11,432 nt of DNA from Zymomonas sp. (GTDB lineage Bacteria > Pseudomonadota > Alphaproteobacteria > Sphingomonadales > Sphingomonadaceae). The position numbers and the translations under genes are program-made. The notes under the pieces are model-generated. The model had not been told where the DNA came from. It saw nothing but the letters and a program-made list of their open reading frames with translations, and ran no database searches. The stretch covers positions 1 through 11,432 of the forward strand of contig JAIYAJ010000001.1 of assembly GCA_027489105.1 (NCBI GenBank). Direction: 5' to 3'. Within the stretch, counting starts at the first letter, position 1, and every line of letters starts with the position of its first letter. Below, one piece after another: positions 9,901 through 11,432 of the stretch.

Positions 9901-11394
9901 CCTGTTAACACCATTGCGCCATGAACTTATGGCACTAAGGTCGATAGGATCACTGGGAGCGAGCGATGATAGATTGGGATACGCCACGTTGGTGTAACGC
10001 ACCATCGATGTGCGCTGCCCGAAACCGTTATAGGCATATTCAGTCACACGCCCCTCGGCGCTGACAACAAAAGCCAGTCGGTTGTTGCCATCGTAGACAT
10101 AGCGCGTCGTCGCGGGCGAAGTTGGCGGGTTCGGTCCCGCCGGACCATCCGGATCGAGGCCTTGCCAAACAGTCTCCGTAAGCAACTCGTTACGGCTGCC
10201 GTAAGTATAGGTGACCACTTCCCCCGTCGGGCCCACCAGCGACAGGAGGTTGCCGCTAGCATCATATGTTGCGGTATCGAGAGCGCCCCCTGGCCGAGCA
10301 GTCGTTAGAACATTGCCTTGAGCATCATAACCGAATGTCCAGCTGTTAAGCGGCGCACCGCTTCCGGACGCAAGCGTCGACATAGCCCCGAGCGATCCGT
10401 CTGCGTTGTAAGCAATGCGCGTTACGTTGGACAGGGCATCGGTTACCGACGTGAGCCGGCTCGCCACATCATAGCTGAACGTGGTCACGCGCGTACCACT
10501 GTTCGTGGTCGGCTCGCTGATCGTTTCTACCCGGTACTCACCCCCGACAAGAGTATACGTAAATGCGATGAAATTTTCAGCACCAGTTTCTGATATGGAA
10601 GCGATGCGATTGCTGGTGCCGTCATAGGTGTAGCTACGCACCACGACCTTATCATCACTGATGTCCTCAGGCGTCAGATCTACAATAACGCTCGAAAGCC
10701 GATTCAGGCTGTCGTATGTATAACGTGTCCTTGCCGTCAAAAGGCTGTTATCTGCCTTGAATGTCTGGATTGATGTCAGATTATTTCCGGTATAGCCGAA
10801 TTCAATCCGCTCCTGGTTTGCCGTGACAATGGAGGTCAGCTTTAAACCCGTGTAGCTATACTGTACCTCGTTTCCATCCAGATCCTTAGCCAGCGTTATA
10901 CGTCCGCCTTGGGATGCGTCGTAAACTTCCCGCGTCTGAGTTGAGCCATCGGTCCAAGTGAACTCGCCATTGGTATATTCGATCTTGTCATACGAACCGG
11001 CACCCGCGGTCGTTACATATCTGTTGCTACCCGCGACATAGTTATAAAGCGCAACGCTGCCGTCCCAATCGACACGCCTGAGTACGCTTCCTGCGGCGTT
11101 CAGTGTCCCGCTGACCAGCGTGACAAGGCGTTGGGCACCGTTGCGCCAATTGTCGCCATTGTCATCGTCGAGCAAACCCTGGCTGTTATAAGTCCGGTTA
11201 ACCAAGGCATCCGGGCCACGCCCGACCAGATACTCATCCTGATCTTTGATGACGAGATTGCCGTTGCTGGCATTCACGAAGACATTCGTACCAAAGCGTC
11301 CGGTGCTGGCACTGCCGATCAGCCCGCGCCCACCGAGGACAAAGGACGAACTGTTCTCGAGACCGACGCCCGCGCCCGTGATAATCCCCGCCAT
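919..11394 (-). CDS. Giant YD-repeat/LysM polymorphic toxin with C-terminal PD-(D/E)XK-like nuclease tip
   Basis: A 3,491-residue protein, probably a secreted or contact-dependent antibacterial toxin. Residues 1-66 form a glycine-rich cap without a Sec signal. RTYNSQG (67-73) opens about 2,800 residues with more than 60 YDxxGR/N-type YD repeats, the RHS/Tc fold that builds a closed beta shell. A WYL/NPLxHFL repeat pair interrupts it at about 1121-1192. A LysM domain (2897-2946) follows where an RHS core and its DPxG cleavage region are usual. Then come KKAKK-Cys (2976-2981), a hydrophobic Gly/Ala region (2982-3191), a linker with EIVVTAQK (3221-3228), and a tip with D3421/D3423 and Q3432-V-K3434 like a PD-(D/E)XK nuclease. 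The ATG is preceded by GGGGGA six bases upstream, and no start codon lies in frame further up before the window edge. The stop overlaps the next gene. RHS proteins are commonly about 1,400-2,300 residues, so this one is very long. The toxin call is strong; nuclease activity and export route are inferred. Confidence 0.93.
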   Translation of the reverse strand: MAGIITGAGVGLENSSSFVLGGRGLIGSASTGRFGTNVFVNASNGNLVIKDQDEYLVGRGPDALVNRTYNSQGLLDDDNGDNWRNGAQRLVTLVSGTLNAAGSVLRRVDWDGSVALYNYVAGSNRYVTTAGAGSYDKIEYTNGEFTWTDGSTQTREVYDASQGGRITLAKDLDGNEVQYSYTGLKLTSIVTANQERIEFGYTGNNLTSIQTFKADNSLLTARTRYTYDSLNRLSSVIVDLTPEDISDDKVVVRSYTYDGTSNRIASISETGAENFIAFTYTLVGGEYRVETISEPTTNSGTRVTTFSYDVASRLTSVTDALSNVTRIAYNADGSLGAMSTLASGSGAPLNSWTFGYDAQGNVLTTARPGGALDTATYDASGNLLSLVGPTGEVVTYTYGSRNELLTETVWQGLDPDGPAGPNPPTSPATTRYVYDGNNRLAFVVSAEGRVTEYAYNGFGQRTSMVRYTNVAYPNLSSLAPSDPIDLSAISSWRNGVNRSTVERTDTWYDFRGNIEKIIEWSATNSAGDGAAGINSTTLYYYDPSGRLIGRRELIKAVQEAYVYDGLGRVQSATDRYGVTTSYVYNDASKYMVQTTANGLTSVFLYANDGSVIGGFSSGSEVSSSSDEYRYDVLGRLKSTQYNLNPDDIAIWRDYTFYDGVGRKTGYVDILGNITEYKWNSSNQIYATVTYAAKISSNAAADLFGSIAMPDRSVSDYRPAANAADRWAFNVYDQAGNIIQTIDGTGSSQTYQYDGVGRLVSTRRSDVLLSDTLLAALKAGSQVPTLNVPAASADDRLSRTFYDKDGLVIGTIDGKGAFIKTVYDQAGRKIETVAYAKLASAAAQASGSFATIEADVSAPANPLDRHTYYVYDGRGDIRYVVDGSGRVTEHRYGVNRELLVSLRYGGTIALASSYNLASVSAQISSLNLQANAQTRVSQNVYLADGRLGFAVDAEGYVERYFYDSAGNVSKTVEYVTRYAGALDPGYLNMAMWADGHGAAGDRTRRSYYDNRSQLAYRVDAEGYIDHFTYDSRGNVTLEERISTQFTTINDQTSLSQIAGLVAGQARIQGRLMSYDGAGNATTIINFDGRTTNRQYNAFGQLEKEVVGFPNVAGGTSLYALGVDVAWYRSTYPEIGAQDPIAHYDQYGRFNGYNPNAYFDTNWYLEQHPSLATSGQNPLEHFLTVGWGLDYRPNANATVGDYAANLGYITTVYSYDRAGRVATVVSGSANPLSTSGKTSAIYTYNSFGDVVSKTDGRNNTTTYEYDQVGNLKRTSVPLGDTTSAVTVTEYDAFGNAVKVTDPRNNSSFSYFDKLNRLWLQIDAEGYATEFTYGRGNQIEATRRYYTRPTGSGSTDVIPTLTTGANDAVTSFVYDKIDRVVKVTDAMGFSESYDLDAFGNRKKVKNKLDGDSFYEYDKLNRKTSERSPLSAGTVSEITQNTFEYDARGNLKKFTEAVGEPEERVTFFNYDISGRLVEKYGELLPIVNSLGVSLPDTAAHEYYKYDPRGNLITVTNAALQKTHYYYDSLDRKVAEVNAVGTLSTWEYDANGNVIATRVYSEPVDLSSALGASRPAALHYTDTEFRETKYVYDKNNRLISTVVEGVRAGAFVDGAYVTGWQNVIATNEYDAMGNLVLQTDAMGGKIYSYFDKNGRKTAQVDQLGYLTTWTFDGEGNALSETRYANPTTGMTVNSTVAQLQAATTTSLDDRTTIFTYDLNGNRKSATRLNVRYSTVSSAGVLSTDNSTNFAGYLGNSVITYSYNGLRQVTEKTQYFQPVGGGDPALISDKVGYTYDKQGQLIRVTKPTFAAVTSAPVDGQAAVTVNAAIVTDYLYDGLKNLVSQTVAAINPGTLSFVGGQQSKTTYTYGVGGRLLSIEDPNQKTRSFAYDIMGNIIVEQFQRTTPDGIETNGVIHGYDALGRETSKWNAKKVGNDWVGMIDVRTRYNAFGEIAAKGYGDVWQETYEYNRRGQLRKTNSINGSYELYVYDRNGNMTLKMQSSSSSYVTSVNLKNHSVESALAILTANGTKAIGDASINSATAGVLGITPTIYVYDSRNQLVTTREPRREYSFNQNGSQGGAAVTTAKVRDVTTGRTYNAFGEVATERSASDAVTTYAYNTMGKLTTKTMPVVTVMGTNGGTSSASPVERYYYDLAGRQIGMMDARGNLTGRVLLAGSGYDGEEARAVLERQADGGTTRMGYDVLGRLKTKVIAVDAVSGRGFDFSYDAVGNMVSQRRGSAVTLGTGVWSVKPSTDFSTPSITDYYGYDELGQRITHANSLFGENGPKEKTWYNIEGWVVRFDDFESGSNAAPGALRGSTTYEYVWNPVIATSGMGDGQETFGAWQKTTRNGAYNLSNELSAQEAVDYYGRTLYKVDFGYNKYIYAYDKAGNLKTEQNLGINNAYANSGIVNTFSYYNSGKVFTIVSDFRVEDKAFGTEVNPILRRRKSETNYQYDSRGNRTYERQLNTYYTEDADIKQTLGLGTVASYTVVDKLGIMSYDALNRMTLYTDNGFQVGASYSNPNVTNISYKYDAAGNVINTNASYYSWTTGATLQTKDYYYSYDAVNRFLVTRGVLSGSTITTSSAGGTRVTYNLAGDRISASTYTGTSNGFEVYAYDLLGDLKSVSMGTSIANATLRASYKRDALGRVTEYSETDGITTTYSRMNIVYDRTGLILFEQSKQKTGTNAYSYFTTYYDYTYNTSSTLKPYGTRLFFTPAAHFQGALTHVVTYKSSTTSPIDNTYANRGSISQETEYFYRWTDEALKNHVGIFTGTFSSYSIAYNDLEYDTSGNLTGIEFDVKSSGSTARTDFVNTVDGKVMARYTSRSNAQTSYAMDFHYYGNDTHLGAIGNDGAPEYNYRNAIDHRYDTASTTAFRYGSAQSFVDFDQSYEMINPTSQNGTSSAYTVQAGDTLQTLALAYWGDSSLWYLIADANGLSGSETLAAGTSLWVPSRVVNVHNSASTFKPYDPNEAQVNTDPLAPSPKKAKKCGGLGAVIVIAVAVAVTAIATAGIGALATGASFSSALSSLGSLAALSSTAVGSTALGSVGAIGAFAAGAAIGSIASQGLGIAMGLQSKFSFKGVALAAIAGGISGGIGQSSLFSSLGPVGGAIARGTVANVATQGIGVATGLQNRFNWSGVASGAAGSGIGMWTGGGIVGGAAGGVAASAAEALVTGRDFGDTLLSNLPGIIGNTIGNLVASEVAGDPTRSGSIRTQRGRVNLASVGSEGEIVVTAQKAQLGIFGSIHKGLSGVDRFFSGLSGSFDTSEVARSISMTLRRAGKAANSAANTIAASSVYQYSFGQKSLYDRHIVQPFYVAVDALANSPLGDPGVGMAIEQAMAGTPYTAPIAALGAIQSYGARGLQTLSRLSTIARADSRIVIAAETAVPRTFRSSDPLVGNLANEIEAAYPGHVVGVNVPVRNAAGQLVTDADIQLQNAIIQVKSGGGKGLTSQLLRTEQATGMPTIGYGPTLKPSVVRSINQAGGLVTTDQGLLIEVVKP
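922..1233 (-). other. C-terminal PD-(D/E)XK-like nuclease toxin domain (residues 3388-3491)
   Basis: The last 104 residues show the restriction-endonuclease-fold order: a helix with acidic residues (NLANEIEAAYPG, E3395/E3397), a strand and turn, VTDADIQL (D3421, D3423), then the strand IIQVKSG (Q3432, K3434) and a basic glycine-rich loop GGGKGLTSQ with Q3444. The D-x8-QxK spacing matches PD-(D/E)XK enzymes in which Q replaces the second acid, as in Mrr-like nucleases. The remaining segment (PTIGYGP, GGLVTTDQGLLIEVV) fits the last strands of the fold. The target, DNA or RNA, cannot be read from sequence. I do not assign a named Tox-REase family. Confidence 0.7.
1711..1734 (-). other. TonB-box-like motif EIVVTAQK (residues 3221-3228)
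   Basis: The linker reads GSEGEIVVTAQK. This fits the TonB box of outer-membrane receptors (E. coli FepA DTIVVTA, BtuB DTLVVTA) and closely resembles the EIVVTAQ boxes frequent in sphingomonad TonB-dependent receptors. It lies in a polar, probably unstructured stretch after the hydrophobic region and about 190 residues before the nuclease signature. Function is not shown by sequence alone. Confidence 0.45.
1822..2451 (-). other. Hydrophobic Gly/Ala-rich region with internal duplication (residues 2982-3191)
   Basis: Directly after KKAKKC comes an uncharged stretch (GAVIVIAVAVAVTAIATAG, 2985-3003) long enough to cross a membrane, then about 190 residues rich in Gly, Ala and Ser with glycine-zipper spacing. 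A block is duplicated 57 residues apart: SQGLGIAMGLQSKFSFKG (3056-3073) and TQGIGVATGLQNRFNWSG (3113-3130), sharing GLQ-[SN]-[KR]-F-[SN]-[FW]-x-G. Such regions precede toxic tips in other giant toxins and may insert in membranes during delivery (inference). Confidence 0.8.
2557..2706 (-). other. LysM domain (residues 2897-2946)
   Basis: YTVQAGDTLQTLALAYWGDS opens the domain, followed by SLWYLIADANGL and a final LAAGTSLWVPSRV. This is the full LysM pattern (YxVxxGDTLxxIAxxxxGd...xxLxxxNxL...LxxGxxLxIP). LysM binds N-acetylglucosamine polymers such as peptidoglycan. It sits between the shell and the hydrophobic region and is followed by a proline-rich linker (DPLAPSPKKAKK). Confidence 0.93.
7756..9426 (-). 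repeat. ~70-residue super-repeat inside the YD shell
   Basis: The leading YD tyrosine of successive modules falls at residues 657, 731, 801, 870, 940, 1007, 1073 and, after an insertion, 1213. The spacing is 66-74 residues and the last gap is 140, two periods. Each module has two YD motifs joined by a D-x-x-G turn (for example VDAEGYVERYFYDSAGN), followed by a loop of 30-40 residues that usually ends in D/x-R shortly before the next YD. These positions were worked out by hand from codon coordinates. Confidence 0.75.
7819..8034 (-). other. Inserted WYL/NPLxHFL repeat pair (residues about 1121-1192)
   Basis: Two tandem units break the YD pattern. Unit 1: VAWYRSTYPEIGAQDPIAHY...G. Unit 2: FDTNWYLEQHPSLATSGQ then NPLEHFLTVGW...PN. 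They match from memory the short repeat FDxxWYLxxNPDVAxxGxNPLxHYLxxGWxEGRxPN, seen in tandem in some secreted or surface proteins and glycosyltransferase-type proteins of alphaproteobacteria. I know of no assigned function; carbohydrate or surface binding is only a guess. Confidence 0.7.
11197..11394 (-). other. N-terminal cap of the toxin (residues 1-66)
   Basis: Residues 1-30 are small and glycine-rich (MAGIITGAGVGLENSS...), followed by VFVNASNGNLVIKDQDEYLV (38-57), which resembles the strand-rich lead-in of other RHS/YD proteins (V-N-x-x-x-G-N-L-V). There is no basic N-region plus hydrophobic core, so a Sec/Tat signal is not supported. No PAAR, VgrG or MIX-like motif was seen. This part presumably carries the export or loading signal, of unknown type. 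Confidence 0.55.
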
Positions 11395-11396
11395 TC

Positions 11397-11432
11397 TCAG
11401 TCCCCCAGATATCGGCCGCCAAAACGGCTTAA
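11397..11432 (-). CDS. Possible last codons of an upstream gene (partial)
   Basis: One frame is open from the window edge to a TGA at 11399-11397 and would end ...FGGRYLGD. The stop lies two bases before the toxin ATG, and the toxin's Shine-Dalgarno would sit inside these codons, as in tight operons. Eleven codons are too few to prove a gene. The same stretch also holds a TAA (11431-11429) in another frame, so an ordinary leader is equally possible. Confidence 0.22.
   Translation of the reverse strand, partial: LSRFGGRYLGD
11401..11406 (-). promoter_or_regulatory. Ribosome binding site of the giant toxin gene
   Basis: The transcribed strand reads GGGGGA, then the six-base spacer CTGAGA, then ATG. 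This purine-rich site decides the start at 11394; no ATG, GTG or TTG lies in the same frame between it and the window edge. No promoter can be judged because only 38 bases precede the gene. Confidence 0.65.

Larger units (their letters stand above)
2740..11196 (-). repeat. YD-repeat shell (residues about 67-2885)
   Basis: More than 60 degenerate units of the type [YF]-x-YD-x-x-G-[RN]-[LV] recur every 20 or so residues, for example YYYDPSGRLIG, YVYDGLGRV, YQYDSRGNR and YKYDAAGNV. In RHS and TcB/TcC proteins such repeats form a spiralling beta-sheet cocoon that encloses the toxic C-terminus. The last clear unit is LEYDTSGNLTGI near residue 2781; a less regular segment (EFDVKSSG... to DQSYEMINPT) leads into LysM. 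Shell structure is known for the family; enclosure of the tip here is inference. Confidence 0.9.

Noticed and set aside
2740..11196. Recurring DNA words (for example tagccttcggcgtc) that might suggest a CRISPR or DNA repeat array
   Set aside because: They are spaced by coding modules and explained by repeated protein motifs such as DAEGY; there are no constant repeats with unique spacers.
11234..11422. Alternative minus-strand start at 11422 in another frame
   Set aside because: It gives a 62-residue protein without features and overlaps the toxin start, which has its own Shine-Dalgarno and a family-like N-terminus.

Overview
The window is almost entirely one minus-strand operon-like unit: a giant YD-repeat (RHS-like) polymorphic toxin of 3,491 residues (11394 to 919), followed without a gap by two small genes (922 to 539 and 528 to 160). 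The layout, a huge repetitive carrier ending in a small nuclease-like tip and then short overlapping or abutting genes, is that of a contact-dependent or secreted antibacterial toxin with its immunity genes. No marker gene fixes the taxon. Moderate to high GC, family style and an EIVVTAQK motif, typical of the TonB boxes of sphingomonad receptors, suggest an alphaproteobacterium of the Sphingomonadales (inference, moderate confidence).

Layout, read in the direction of transcription (right to left). 11432-11395: only 38 bases of leader, with a GGGGGA ribosome binding site and perhaps the last codons of an upstream gene. 11394-11197: glycine-rich N-terminal cap without a Sec signal. 11196-2740: about 2,800 residues of YD repeats that should fold as a hollow RHS/Tc-type beta shell; it contains a regular ~70-residue super-repeat (9426-7756) and an inserted pair of WYL/NPLxHFL repeats (8034-7819). 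2706-2557: a LysM domain in place of the usual RHS core. 2451-1822: hydrophobic Gly/Ala region with an internal duplication. 1821-1234: linker carrying a TonB-box-like motif (1734-1711). 1233-919: C-terminal tip with a PD-(D/E)XK-like nuclease signature (D-x8-QVK). 922-539: very acidic 127-residue protein, translationally coupled to the toxin and the best immunity candidate. 528-160: a DUF6572-like protein with a strong Shine-Dalgarno, perhaps a second or orphan immunity gene. 159-1: no gene seen, only weak hairpins.

How it would work (inference): the shell encloses or carries the toxic tip, LysM may bind peptidoglycan, the hydrophobic segment may help membrane passage, and the tip cleaves nucleic acid in a target cell while the small downstream protein protects the producer. 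The most unusual point is the TonB-box-like motif near the start of the likely releasable toxin fragment. This recalls TonB-dependent colicins and raises the testable idea that the fragment enters through TonB-dependent receptors.
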